NCBI GenBank assembly: GCA_030522415.1
Contig: CM060118.1
Span: 18,471,151 to 18,535,150, forward strand
Source: Channallabes apus
Lineage: Eukaryota; Chordata; Actinopteri; Siluriformes; Clariidae
Direction of reading: 5' to 3'
DNA: 64,000 nucleotides
Positions 1 to 11,849 of this stretch are shown here, piece after piece. The notes beneath the pieces were generated by a model, which saw only the letters and a program-made list of their open reading frames with translations, did not search any database and was not told where the DNA came from. The first letter of the stretch is position 1. Every line of letters begins with the position of its first letter. The position numbers were made by a program, and so were the translations under genes.

Positions 1-1659
1 TTTTTACCTGCCAGATCGTTTCCCAGTATGAGCGCAATACCCTTAACAGGCAACTCAGACCGAACAGCCAACTTAACTGAAATAATCCCAGAACGCAAAT
101 AGACATTGTGTAATGGAACTTTAACCACAGAAAGATCAATGCCTTGCAATAAGACGCTAGAACCACATCTTGACTGTTCTGAAAATGGCAGCACATTCTC
201 CAAAATTATGGATTGAGAGGCGCCAGTATCCCGAAGGATGCGAATTCTTTTTGTCTCGGAGTCTGGGTTATTAAGTGAAACAACACCATCAAAAATAAAG
301 GGCTCAAAGACAGGTTCAGTAGTTGTGTTCATATTCTCCGTCATGGAAGAAACAAGGGGCCGCTCAATCAAACCAACACTTTTAGAACCTTTTGTTTTCT
401 TGCTATTTTTACGTTTCAAAGTGGGACACATGGCGATGAGGTGTCCTACCTCATGACAGTAAAAACACTCACAATTTTCCTCTTTTACTGCACTCAAATC
501 GTTCTTAGATACTCCTGGGGTATCCTTAGAACTGCGAACACGTTCAAAAAGATTACGCTTGGCGGGCAACGGAAAAGTTACTTTGCTGATGAGTTTGTGC
601 TTACTCATAAACACGGCAGCTTCAGAAAGAGAAGAAACTTTCTGTTCATTCAGGTAGATCACGATTTTCTCTGGAAGACAATTCTTAAATTCTTCCAATA
701 GTATTAACTCTTAATTGTGCGAATGTAACAACTTTAGTGGCAGCGCACCATTTTTCAAACAAATTGGCTTTGTCTCTTGCAAATTCAACAAATGTTTGAC
801 TAGCGGTTTTCACATGGTGGCGGAATTTCTGTCGGTACGCCTCGGGAACCAGTTTGTAAGCACGCAACACGGCATTTTTAATTTCTTCATAATTTAGGCT
901 CTGTTCAAGTGTTAAGGCAGAACAGACCTCCTGTGCTTTCCCAACTAGTTTACATTGTAACAAAAGCGGCCAAATATTCCGTGGCCATTTCAAAGTAGCC
1001 GCGATGCGTTCGAAAACAGGAAAATATGTGTCAACTTCACTTTCACGAAACATCGGAACTAACGCAATTTGTCTGCTAATATCACATTCAGGTTGACTTA
1101 CTTGTAAAGTGCGTCGTGGTGCTGGAATAGGGCTCGGAGTGGATGCATTAACAGGCGGTGATACAGGTAGGCTGGGTGCAACAGCAGTTGAGGGTTGAGT
1201 AGGTTGCTTAGCCATTAGCTCCAAGTCTAGCTCCTTGAGCCGGATCGCTCGCTGGGTTTCGAGTTCAATTGTGCGCACATGCAACATTTGGCTCTGATAT
1301 TGCTGTTTGCTCAATTCTATCTCCAGCTCCTTCAACCTGATTGCCAGCAAGGGATCACTCGGAGAAGGAATGTTAGCGAGATCTATGCTAGTCAGTTTCC
1401 CAGGTTTGGGGAACTCTGCCCCCTCACCTACGGAAGCCGACATTTGAATTGCAACACCAGCCTCACCTTCCTCCAGCAAAGTTCCTCGCTCAACTAAGTG
1501 CCTGTAAACCACTTCCTTGATTTCTTGTTTCCTGGCACCACAAGTAACCTGGATGCAATATAAATCTGCAATCGCCAACAAATCCTCTTTTCTGCAAATA
1601 TTTAACTGATCCACTGATGGTTGAATTGCAAACATATCTAATTCAAATTTTGCAGCCAT
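1..1659 (-). pseudogene. Ty3/gypsy-type retrotransposon gag-protease region, frameshifted and running off the left edge
   Basis: Minus-strand reading from an ATG at 1659 gives a gag polyprotein. It has a charged helical N-terminal part, a long heptad-rich coiled coil containing RLKELEIEL, a proline-rich linker, and then a SCAN-like capsid segment (for example PEAYRQKFR). Past about position 700 the frame changes. The new frame carries a CCHC zinc knuckle (C-x2-C-x4-H-x4-C, around 430-465) and a retropepsin active-site motif DTGA near 220-235. Gag packages the element RNA and the aspartic protease cuts the polyprotein; reverse transcriptase and integrase would lie beyond the window. SCAN-like gag in fish gypsy elements is established knowledge. 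The original reading is broken by one small indel between about 695 and 706, followed by an early stop at 685-687. This copy is therefore probably not functional, unless the shift is programmed, which I consider unlikely because no slippery heptamer is evident. Confidence 0.8.
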
Positions 1660-1775
1660 TTCTAATTCCCTCCACCTCAAAATGAAAACCACTAGGCAAA
1701 TGAATGTACACAAAGCCAATTTTACAAAATTAACACGACGACCAAAAATCCAAATAGGTTTGAAAAAACTTTTAC

Positions 1776-1786
1776 ACGAGCCCCCA
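1776..1786 (-). other. Primer-binding site of the gypsy element
   Basis: The minus strand reads TGGGGGCTCGT, the 11 bases complementary to the 3' end of tRNA-Pro as used by many retroelements. Five bases separate it from the LTR edge at 1792, and about 117 bases of leader separate it from the gag ATG. The match stops after 11 bases. Confidence 0.7.
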
Positions 1787-1791
1787 ATTTC

Positions 1792-2191
1792 TGTTATTAG
1801 TCTAGGGGTTAGCCGCAACAAAAAGAGAGAACTAAATGAGCTTACACCAGAGAGATGTTTAATTTGTTTATTTTCAATTTTTCTTTGCACGGGATTTATC
1901 TTCAGGGGAAGACCAGGCCAAAACAATAAACAAAACAGACTTTGTTTTAAACCTAAATAACCTGAATTTGAATGAAACAAAACAAAATACAAACTAGCTT
2001 GAAAATGGGCCTAGGCTGAGTGTTTGGGGTGGTCCTTGTATCAGGATATGATGTAGAGTAGGACCAATCCGGAGCTCCAGCTGATTAACAGGCCACACCC
2101 ACCTAAAACAGAAGTCCAACACAGGAGCAGACAGAGAAATCTGACAGACAAATACAAAATACAAATCACAAAGCACATCAGAATCATAACA
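1792..2191 (-). mobile_element. 5' LTR (400 bp) of the gypsy element
   Basis: On the minus strand the block begins TGTTATGATT and ends CTAATAACA, so its ends form a perfect TGTTAT/ATAACA inverted repeat. It sits directly before the primer-binding site and gag, as a 5' LTR should. The partner LTR and the target duplication are outside the window. The LTR edge lies about 195 bp upstream of the first coding exon of ccsap, in the opposite orientation to that gene, so the insertion is in its 5' intron or promoter-proximal DNA. Confidence 0.75.
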
Positions 2192-2389
2192 CAGGCAGAT
2201 ATGTATGTGGGCTTCAACCTAAAATAATAATATCACTGATTAAATTAAAGCTGATCAGCTTATTTTGAGCTTTTTACCTTTTAACTATTTCTACAAACTC
2301 TTTTCCCATCAACGATGGGTACTTCAGCTATTGATAAATAAATGTGATCTACTACTTAAAAGTAATTCTCCTTTCTCTTTAACAGGAAT

Positions 2390-3879
2390 ATGGTGACTAA
2401 ACGGATAAGGTCTGAATATATGAAGAAATTTAAGGATCCGAAATGGGAAACATACTCCAAGTGTTATGAGGATTTGGTGAGCTACAGATTGTCAAGGCGA
2501 ATGTTAGAGCAGGCACACAACGTGTGGTTTTGGGATGAATGTGAAAGCGACACAGAGTCCAGCGGCAAATGTACACCTCAGGAGAGAACTAAAGACTACA
2601 GGTTGCAGAAGGATCCAGCAGAGACAGCACTGCTCGAAGAAACAAGCCAGTTCAGAGGTAGGATAATGTCTGAGCCCTAACGGAATAATGCATTTTAAAG
2701 CTCAGTAAGGTCCTGGCATCCATAAAAGCTCTCAAGATATAATGTCTTCAGGGTCATGACACTTCATCAACATAACACGGGTGCTCTGTAGATATGCCTT
2801 AAGTGTAAATGGTATGATAAGGGTAAAGCAAGACTGATGTGGCTGAGGTATAGGTTCAGCTGAACAATCAATTCACTGTACAATTCAGGAAAAATTTGGA
2901 ATACTAAGAATACACAGATCTGAACTTGTAGGCTCCTAATGTTATATACCTAATGTATAAGCTTAAGTTACTTTCTTTTGATTGTGTAAAGCTGCTTTGC
3001 GACAATGCGAATTGTTTAAAGCGCTATACAAATAAAATGGAACGAATTGAACTGTATTACATAACCTCATTGGGAGAAAACTCTCAATAGTTTAGTTGGG
3101 ATTAACAATTTTTTTTTTTAACAGAACAACTAGCAGAAGATGTGAAACCTCAGGAAAAGGAGGAAGAGAATGTTCTTCCCCCTGTTGCCCCTGTCATCAC
3201 ACCAGAAAAGTATCACCATGTTCAGAGCAAAACGAAAAGCAAACCAAGACATTCATACAAGTCAACCCGAAGGAACGATAAGCATCACATCACCAAAGAC
3301 AGTGATAAAGAAAGCAGACATCCTTTTGCTATGTATGGCTCAGGAGAGAGGCAGGCAGATATGGCTTCGAAAAGAACGCACAATGTTGGTCCAGCTGCAT
3401 CAACCAAGGAGGTAAGCTGCTCTTCAGCTGCATATTTTACATCTCTCACAAACATTACATTATCTTATAGTACCACGAATGCTTTGAGTCCTTATTAATA
3501 TATTTTTTTCTTTGGACAACTGAGAAGTGCAAGGGATTATAAAAAATATATAAAGCTGCATTTAGGCTGTTCTTTCATCTGTGTATGTGGGACAGAAGTT
3601 TGAACTAAGTAAGACAGTGGGTGAACTGTTTCAATGGTAAAATGTTTTTACAAGGCTTTGTTCAGGTTTCTTCATGTAGCACCTTTCCTCTGTTCTTAGA
3701 TCCATGAGTCAGCACTACGAGCAAAAAACAGACGGGAGGTTGAGAAACAAGTGAAGAGAACGGACAAGAGAAGAGCAAAATCAGCCAACTTGGAAAAAGT
3801 TGACAAAAGCAAGCTTGTCCCCGAGTATAACCCTTGGATGACAGAGTACATGCGCTGCTTCACTGCTATGACACAGTAA
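2390..3879 (+). CDS. ccsap: Centriole, cilia and spindle-associated protein (CCSAP)
   Basis: There are three coding exons: 2390-2657, 3125-3411 and 3700-3879, with GT-AG introns and clean phases, giving 244 aa (the human protein is about 270). The N-terminal block has [13 protein letters not shown] and [16 protein letters not shown]. The middle is charged and of low complexity, with [12 protein letters not shown]. The last exon has [16 protein letters not shown] and ends [15 protein letters not shown], the signature C-terminus of the family. CCSAP binds microtubules and localises to centrioles, cilia and spindles, where it supports spindle and ciliary function. The ATG at 2390 lies four bases into an exon whose acceptor is at 2385, so a non-coding 5' exon must lie upstream, perhaps beyond the gypsy insertion. 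The 3'UTR follows from 3880. Confidence 0.93.
2985..3052 (+). repeat. 3' tail of a dispersed fish retroposon
   Basis: A block in ccsap intron 2 reads AAAGCTGCTTTGCGACAATG, then AAAGCGCTATACAAATAAAA and a degenerate GAATTGAA tail. This is the widespread fish LINE/SINE tail ending in a poly-(TTGAA)-like repeat. Family assignment is from memory of the motif only. Confidence 0.5.
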
Positions 3880-6088
3880 ATCCCTGAGACGGCCTGCAAT
3901 ATTCCTTCCAGTCACAGGTAGTGATGTGCATCCAAATTGTGTCTTCTCATTTGGATTGCGGTCATAAAAAAATTGAAATGACAAAGTGACATTTTTGGTT
4001 TGATTTCTTTGATCTTATTTGGGCAATTTCTTATCATGTTTATTGACAGAGTTTTAAGAAACGGCAGGGACCAGATTTTATACAGCATTTTAAAGTCAGT
4101 CATCCACCACAGCATCCCTTTTCAAGTTTTCGGCTCAAGTGCAGTAATCCACAACAGATGCTTATTGCTAAGGTAGAAAACAAAAGCTAGTTTTAGCCTA
4201 ATTCTAATTTGCACCAGGAACTCATAATGACCGTGATGAATACTGTACTAAAGACTCAGCCTAGATTTTTAGTACAGTACATTTAGTACTTTTTTTTTTC
4301 TTTTTTTCTTTTCATTTTTGTATTTTCTAGGAGTTTCATTTTTCGGTTTGGACGGTTTGTTTTTGCTACTTTGCACTCGCAATTTATATGTAAATAGTTT
4401 ATACTCAACTCCTTCCATAGTGTCAATTCTGCCATACATGTAACTGTTACCAAGGACATGTTCCTAACACCTTTTGATATCGACTTCCTAAGTTTTTGAA
4501 AACATTTGGTTTAAATTAAACCATTATCATTTTTTCCCTGTCATTATGTCCCCAACACTTTAAGTTTACAAAATTTCTACTCATTATCTACAATGTGTAG
4601 CTTATTTGAAATGCTTTTATACTATTTATCTGGTTTAATGTGAATATGAATTACACAGTACAGCAGATATTATACATAACGTCTTTTCAGGATGGGGTAT
4701 GAAGCAGTGAACTTTTTTTTAAGTGTGTAATGCTATGGTCTACCTCGAATGCGGTTCATAAATAATACATACAATATAAAGAGGGATTCAATACCAAATT
4801 AAGGTATTATACACACCAGGTTTCCTGACAGCTTTTGAAATGAGCATTGAACAACAGCATATTTTCCTGTTCTACAGAATATTGTGCCCAATGGTGCACC
4901 AGTATTTTGCCCTTGTTACTGTAATATTATCACAATTAATGTAAAAATGCGTTTACCTTGTAAGTGTGGATTGGGTCACTACTGATTTCAGGTTTTTGAA
5001 GATCAAAAGTGAGATTAGTATTTCTCAGTGTAAGGTATTTTTCTATATTGTAATAGTGATTTGGTTTATAATGACTTGTTACAGTGACAACAATGAAGCT
5101 TTTGTGAGTCACAGAAGCACCAACTATCAATCTGTCAATCAATACTTTTTTTTGTGTGTAAAACGCTGAAGAATCTGGTTTGAAGGGTAGATGGATACAT
5201 TAAGATTTGTGCTTTTGGCTTACATGAATGTGCAGACTCACAGGACACATCTTTAGTGTTTATATCATTATTACTTGAAAATGTAATAGTTGATTGTTGG
5301 TTAAGTCAGTGCCACTATGATTTGTTTTCAAACATTGCTTAATAAAACCTTTTTTTAGTTTCATCACAAAGTGCGTTTTTTTTCTGTTACCTTTATTATT
5401 CACAAATATGCCATCCATGTACAACATGGTTAAAATTATTATATTAAAATAATTTAATGTAGTATGAACATATGTTTGATTGGAGGATGCTTCCAACTAA
5501 AGCTGGCCCATATCAAAACAATATTTTTCACAATTGCTGTTATATTGCAACATATCTGAACTTACACTGGTCCAAGCTTTGCTTCCGTCTAGCTCTTTTA
5601 CAGTTACTTGAGCACAAATATTTAAGGGTAATTATTATTACGTGATTATTTTCATCTCTCCTCAAAAAAGTGGCTTTTGTTAAAAGAATACACAAACAAA
5701 CGTAATGCAAATATCTTGTATGGCCTTTGAAGAATGTTCTCCCATTAACAATTAAATGTAAACACTTTCAGCACTGTATGCATACAATGTTGAAACCACA
5801 GACAATATTTCTCCACCCTTAATCAGTAACAGTTATCAGTAACACCGCTGGGTTAAGAACAAATGAAATATAGGACTTGACAGCTTTTCCAAAATGTATG
5901 AAAAAAAAAACTGAATGAATACATACAGTAGCAATTACATTTAGAAATGGGATCTATTTAATAACACTTACCATGAGTTAGTCAAACGAACATTTTTAAA
6001 CAAGATACCAGCATTTAAGTATGCTGTGTAAGGTAACACTATGTAACAGTGACTTCTCAATGTATTCATTTATTATAACATATTTGTC

Positions 6089-6093
<5 letters not shown>
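3880..6093. other. ccsap 3'UTR and downstream AT-rich DNA
   Basis: No further coding exon was found. The stretch is AT-rich. AATAAA-type signals occur near 5340 (followed by a T-rich stretch) and near 6248; either could end the ccsap transcript. I see no transposon ends here. Confidence 0.4.

Positions 6094-6139
<46 letters not shown>
6094..6139. repeat. (AT)n microsatellite
   Basis: About 46 bases of uninterrupted TA dinucleotide. Confidence 0.95.
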
Positions 6140-6149
<10 letters not shown>

Positions 6150-7206
6150 TGAGAATAGTTGATAGATCTTTTCAATATCTACTATAATTTGACATTCCAG
6201 GTTTTAAAAGTAACATAACATCTAGTATATGTTGTATATATGTGCAAAAATAAAGCAGAACAATGGAATTACAACAATGCATGCTTTCCAAAGAAAGCAA
6301 TCACATTAAAAAAATAATAATAATAAAATTATACCGATCAAATGATCTGTAAGTGATGGTACATCATTAAGATAAATGTTTTAAGCTGATATGTTGTTGT
6401 AACCCATAGCACTCCTGAGCTGATAAAACAATCATTCAAGTTATGGAAATGCAGTCCATAAACATGCTTCAAAATATTGTTTTAAGTTTTTCTTTACACG
6501 AGACCTAAATACTTTAATAGAAGAAGGACTGGAAACGGAGGGTTAAATGGGTAAAGCTCATTGCAGAACGTTCAGCAAGCACCTAGATTCCTCATCCACG
6601 GTTGGTGTCTTTGCCTTGGCCTGGATTGTTCCACAGCACAGCATCCCAAGATGTCAGACTTGTCTGAACCGAAGTAAAAAGGAAGGAGAAGGAAGAAGTT
6701 CTCCACTGTTTTGCGTCTCTCGGCCCATTCCCAAAATAGTCTTTACAAACGTTTTCTATAAAGAAATCAGTTACATTTTGAAAATGCGTAATAAAACACA
6801 ACAGGGCATGCAGTTGCAGGACAAGAATCAATGTTGGGGTGTTATAATGAAGCGTTACATAAAAGGTTACTAGCACAGGGTTTATTATTTTGCTATAGCA
6901 GCATGATTTTTTTTGGGAGTTTTGTTCCTTATATCACAGCTTAATTTTTTAAAATTAATTATAGAATGTACATCTTCCTTTTTATCAGTGTATTTTTTTT
7001 TCCATTCAGTATTGTGATGTGGAACATCACAGTGCTTGACAGCTGTTATAATTGACCTTATGAGCTATAATGAATTATTACCTCACAAGTCTCGATTTTT
7101 CTCTCAAAGTTAAGAAGACAACATTTGATGTTGGTAATCTGGTCGTATTGCTGACACTGCCTTGTAACAGAAACACTATCAATAGTTATTCGCAACAATA
7201 TACTGT
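6140..7206. other. Intergenic, nothing recognised
   Basis: AT-rich sequence without recognisable exons or repeat ends. The only long open frames are around 6550-6870, on both strands, and have no family features. A second (AT)n run precedes the Tc1 element at about 7207-7240. Confidence 0.4.
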
Positions 7207-7208
7207 AC

Positions 7209-7241
<33 letters not shown>

Positions 7242-7248
7242 ACACACA

Positions 7249-8817
7249 CAGTGGCTTGCAAAAGTATTCGGCCCCCTTGAACTTTTCCACATTTTGTCAC
7301 ATTAAAGCCACAAACATGAATAAATTTTATTGGAATTCCACGTGACCAATACAAAGTGGTGTACACGTAAGAAGTGGAACGAAAATCATACATGATTCCA
7401 AACATTTTTTACAAATATATAACTGCAAAGTGGGGTGTGTGTAATTATTCAGCCCCCTTTGGTCTGAGTGCAGTCAGTTGCCCATAGACATTGCCTGATG
7501 AGTGCTAATGACTAAATAGAGTGCACTGTGTGTAATCTAATGTCAGTACAAATACAGCTGCTCTGTGATGCCTCAGAGGTTGTCTAAGAGAATATTGGGA
7601 GCAACAACACCATGAAGTCCAAAGAACACACCAGACAGGTCAGGGATAAAGTTATTGAGAAATTTAAAGCAGGCTTAGGCTACAAAAAGATTTCCAAAGC
7701 CTTGAACATCCCAGGGAGCACTGTTCAAGCGATCATTCAGAAATGGAAGGAGTATGGCACAACTGTAAACCTACCAAGACAAGGCCATCCACTTAAACTC
7801 ACAGGCCGAAAAAGGAGAGCGCTGATCAGAAATGCAACCAAGAGGCCCATGGTGACTCTGGACGAGCTGCAGAGATCTACAGCTCAGGTGGGGGAATCTG
7901 TCCATAAGACAACTATTAGTCGTGCACTGCACAAAGTTGGCCTATATGAAAGAGTGGCAAGAAGAAAGCCATTGTTAAACGAAAACCATAAGAAGTCCCG
8001 TTTGCACAGTAAACATGTGGAAGAAGGTGCTCTGGTCAGATGAGAACAAAAATTGAACGTTTTGGCCAAAATGCAAAACGCTATGTGTGGCGGAAAACTA
8101 AGACTGCACATCACTCTGAACACACCATCCCCACTGTCAAATATGGTGGTGGCAGCATCATGCTCTGGGGGTGCTTCTCTTCAGCAGGGACAGGGAAGCT
8201 GGTCAGAGTTCATCGGAAGATGGATGGAGCCAAATACAGGGCAATCTTGGATGAAAACCTCTTGGAGTCTGCAAAAGACTTGAGATTGGGGCGGAGGTTC
8301 ACCTTCCAGCAGGACAACGACCCTAAACATAAAGCCAGGGCAACAATGGAATGGTTTAAAACAAAACATATCCATGTGTTAGAATGGCCCAGTCAAAGTC
8401 CAGATCTAAATCCAACCGAGAATCTGTGGCAAGATCTGAAAACTGCTGTTCACAAACGCTGTCCATCTAATCTGACTGAGCTGGAGCTGTTTTGCAAAGA
8501 AGAATGGGCGAGGATTTCAGTCTCTAGATGTGCAAAGCTGGTAGAGACATACCCTAAAAGACTGGCAGCTGTAATTGCAGCAAAAGGTGGTTCTATAAAG
8601 TATTGACTCAGGGGGCTGAATAATTACACACACCCCACTTTGCTGTTATTTATTTGTAAAAAAATTTTGGAATCATGTATGATTTTCGTTCCACTTCTCA
8701 CGTGTACACCACTTTGTATTGGTCTATCACGTGGAATTCCAATAAAATTTATTTGTTTGTGGCTGTTATGTGACAAAATGTGGAAAAGTTCAAGGGGGCC
8801 GAATACTTTTGCCACTG
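7249..8817 (+). mobile_element. Tc1-like DNA transposon with long inverted repeats
   Basis: Terminal inverted repeats of about 205-211 bp occupy 7249-7459 and 8612-8817. Both begin CAGTGGC and contain GCAAAAGTATTCGGCCCCCT. The left arm has four extra bases near its tip. The right end abuts a TA dinucleotide, the Tc1 target. The left flank is CA, so that copy of the TA target has mutated. The element sits between two TA microsatellites (7207-7240 and about 8851-8883), consistent with insertion into TA-rich DNA. The long IR/DR-type arms resemble those of fish Tc1 elements with roughly 200-bp repeats. The arms differ only at scattered sites, which suggests a moderately recent copy. Confidence 0.92.
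7612..8606 (+). pseudogene. Tc1 transposase, broken by an internal deletion and a frameshift
   Basis: The N-terminal part (7612 to about 8000) has the paired-like helix-turn-helix DNA-binding domain (KISKALNIPGSTVQAIIQKW) and a GRKRR basic stretch. The C-terminal part (about 8045-8606) has the RNase H-like catalytic core with QQDNDPKH and DLNPTENLW, which carry the second Asp and the Glu of the DDE triad. The first Asp (WSDE) is encoded in a third frame near 8035-8047. About 30 bases appear lost near 8005-8010 compared with related transposases, and one extra base lies near 8048-8055. The reading frame is therefore interrupted and the gene should be inactive, although a short C-terminal frame opens at 8040. 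The ATG at 7612 is the family's usual start, MKSKEHT. Confidence 0.88.
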
Positions 8818-8848
8818 TACATACTGTTTTTTGTTAAATGATGTATAA

Positions 8849-8891
<43 letters not shown>

Positions 8892-8929
8892 TATTTTTTA
8901 TTATTATTTTAATCAACTTTTACAAGTCT

Positions 8930-9669
8930 GCTACGTTCACACTGCCAGGTAAATGCGACCCAATTCCGATTTTTTGCTCCTATGTGACACATATCGGATA
9001 TGTTCTATGTCCGTGTAAACAGGAAAAAAACGCATGCATTCCGATATTTTGAGATCGGTTTCAGGCCTCCTTCATATGTGGAAATAAATCGGATATAAAT
9101 CAGATATGTGCTAATGTGATTGCCGTGTAAACAGACAGATCGGTTTTCCTGAGGCATTGTGTTCTGTACGTCATTAAAACTGCGACTTCTTCGCGGTTTA
9201 ATGACGTAATGTTATTCTCCGGTGGAAGCACATGTTGAATTACAACATCGCACGTGACATGTAAGAGGAAAAGAACAACGCCCCCCTCCCCCTCCAACAC
9301 ACACACGCCTTGTGTTAATGCTTATTTGGGCTAAATAACATTAAATCAGTATTTGATGAATGAAGCATATGTGCAGGCTGCAATTATGGCGTTTTTTCTC
9401 TCCTCCTCCATTTTAAAACCATGGTGCGTGAACTTTGCGTATATAGCAGAGATAGCGTTAAGCATATTTCACCTTCATCTTTCTTGGCTAGTGTGTAGCG
9501 CAAGAACCTCCCTTTAAGTATGCGCGATGTTTCAGATGGTATGGCGAGTGTAAACACGTGAATCGGATATGAGTCATAGTTAAAAGAAGATGTAAACAGA
9601 CGGTCAAAAAAATCTGATATAGGCAGCAAATCGGAATTAAGCATCGAGACCTGGCAGTGTAAACGTAGC
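8930..9669. mobile_element. Non-autonomous TIR element of about 740 bp, superfamily uncertain
   Basis: The two ends are inverted repeats: GCTACGTTCACACTGCCAGG on the left, and GGCTACGTTTACACTGCCAG read inward from the right. Inside, short blocks such as TCGGATAT and GTGTAAACAG recur in both orientations near both ends, so the element can fold into a long imperfect hairpin. No transposase-like reading frame was found, and no convincing target duplication is visible on the flanks, so hAT, Kolobok or another superfamily cannot be chosen. Confidence 0.7.
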
Positions 9670-9822
9670 CTTAGATTATAAAATTACTATGTGGTTTAGA
9701 TTTTTGGAAACTCGTCCATCCTACTGTAGAAACGAAAAAGCACATTCCTAAAAACTAGTGCAAACATTCTTAAAAGACAATGCTTGAAGAACCACATCAT
9801 TAAAGTGATTGTACACATGCAA

Positions 9823-9853
<31 letters not shown>
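9823..9853. repeat. (AAT)n microsatellite
   Basis: About ten AAT units. Confidence 0.95.
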
Positions 9854-9856
<3 letters not shown>

Positions 9857-11403
9857 TTAATTAACTGGATATTTGTTATCCTCCATACATGAGTGCATTT
9901 GTCAGGCAGTGCAAATACCTCTGTGTTGCCTTGCTTAAATTATAGGTAATAAATTATACGTTTAGCATATGTGCTGAAACGTAGGGTACTGTAAAGCCAA
10001 GCCGGATCATTTTGACGACGGAATGCTAATAATTACTAACTGAGACCCAAACCAGTCATCTTCCTATTCATTTTTCTGTGTATAAAGTATAGAGTTATAT
10101 ATGAAGCTGCCTATTAATTATACTTCTCCTTTCATAGATACCTTGGCCCACCTTGGATCTCTATTTCTGGTTAGCATACCAAAGTAGCCAAATAAGGTGC
10201 CTAAGATGCTAAGAGTTTGGGAAGGACACACAGAGTCTGGAGTTAAATATAACTGATAGTCTGCACTGTTCTGTATTTGTCTGTGAGTGCAGTCTAACTG
10301 ATAGTTCTAGGGGTGGGAATAAAGCTTTAGGCACTTGTTCTTACTCTAGTTGGGAAAGACTCTGACCCTGGGTGTGTATCTCTCAATGCGTGTGGGGGAG
10401 GCTAGAGAAGGATATGCTTAACGTGGCTCAGCATCGCTGTGTCATCGTCACTCGGGCATGCAGAAGCAAACTTGATCAGGGCTCAGGGGGCATTAATGAC
10501 CAAAATAGCCCCCTATATTAAAGTGGACTCCGCCTTCCCTGAGCAAACTAAATACAGAACAGATGCTGCTGAGCTGTTACCACCAACATCCTTTTACAGA
10601 CAAGAGGGAACAGAAGAATAAATCATATAGGACAGGTCATTATAATAGGCTAGGGTATTAAACTCCAATCAAAGAATAGAAACACTATTCTAGCACATCA
10701 CATTTAGCTTATTCACTGGTGAACTGAGCCTGGTCACCATACAGCAACCGTCCCAGACTTCAGTCTGATACCCATTATTAGGGAAAGTGACTACTCATTC
10801 CTTACATTTGGTGTTCAAAGGTTATAAGTATCGCATATATTGTATAATGCCAAATAGAGCCTTAAAATCAGCTCCAAAAAGACTAACACTGACTGAAACT
10901 GTGAATGTAAACAGCAGAAACAATGAGGCTCCATTAAAATGCCTTTTAAAACTAATTCTTTCTGATTTTATTTTACATACATTAATACATAATGTAAGAC
11001 TGATCAACCACTGAATGAAATTATTAATAGAAACTGCTTTTTGTGTATGTACTGCTAATGTGTGAATGTACTATTTATAATATGGAATGTTAGATGGGGT
11101 TACTGCAAATTCTGTCACAAGCAAAATGCAAATGTTAAAAACTATTGCTGAAAACATTTTATTACTACATGAAAAACAAACCTGAAATATTTGAATGTAA
11201 CCTATGAATGTAACCTATGAAGCCTGGCTATTTTTAGCGTGTCTAATTTTTTAAGAGCTGTGCATAAGAGCTGCAATCCCTCCCTGCAGGGTGCATCTGA
11301 ATATCTGCAGTGCAAGATAGGTGAAAGAGGTTGTCTTAGATGCCTGGGTTCAATATTCAAGCAGGCATATGCACTATATTTTCCTTATTCAGACCTACGT
11401 CTA
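9854..11403. other. Intergenic between ccsap and rab4a, nothing recognised
   Basis: No exon with family similarity was seen. The moderately GC-rich part around 10380-10600 has an open frame of 60 codons but no recognisable domain. The 3' end of rab4a transcription probably falls near the right edge of this stretch. Confidence 0.35.
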
Positions 11404-11415
11404 CAGTTCCAACAC

Positions 11416-11766
11416 TTACTCACACACTCACTCATCGTCTTTATCGACCTTTATCCTGTATATAGGGTCATGGGGGGCCTGGACCCTATAGGATACCTAA
11501 GGCATGAGGCAGGATACACCCTGGGTGGGATGCCAATCCATCGCAGGGTACACGCTCATTCACACACTACGAGCACTTTGGGAACGCCAATTAGCCTACT
11601 CTGGATGTCTTTGGACTGTGGGAGGAAACCGGAGTATCAGCACGAAGCATAGGGAGAACTCCAAGCATGGGGAGAAAATACAAACTCCACGCAAACAGAC
11701 CCGAGGCGGGAATAGAACCCGGGCCCTGGAGGTGTATGGCGACAATATTAACCACTAAGCTACACG
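11416..11766 (-). mobile_element. tRNA-derived SINE, copy 1 of a family of about seven
   Basis: Read on the minus strand, it has a tRNA-like head with an RNA polymerase III B-box-like GGGTTC element and the typical body (GTTTGCATGTTC-type, TTTCCTCCCACAGTCC-type and GATGGATTGGCA-type blocks). It ends in a short-unit tail. Flanking copies of CAGTTCCAACAC at 11404-11415 and 11767-11778 form a 12-bp target-site duplication, which shows retroposition. Confidence 0.85.
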
Positions 11767-11849
11767 CAGTTCCAACACAGGTAATAAAGGTCCACTGGAA
11801 CTACGTACTAGAATAAGGGGAATATTTTGTCTCACCTGGCTATTGGGCT

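Noticed and set aside
3142..3498. Independent gene starting inside ccsap exon 2
   Set aside because: The frame is the ccsap frame itself, beginning at a GTG and running into the intron. It is an exon, not a separate gene.
6547..6876. Overlapping open frames on both strands of about 100 codons
   Set aside because: No domain, no homologous motif and no splice structure. The two strands are equally open, as expected by chance.
10430..10621. Open frame in a GC-richer patch between ccsap and rab4a
   Set aside because: It could be a retroposed exon, but no motif or target duplication could be shown, so no feature was called.
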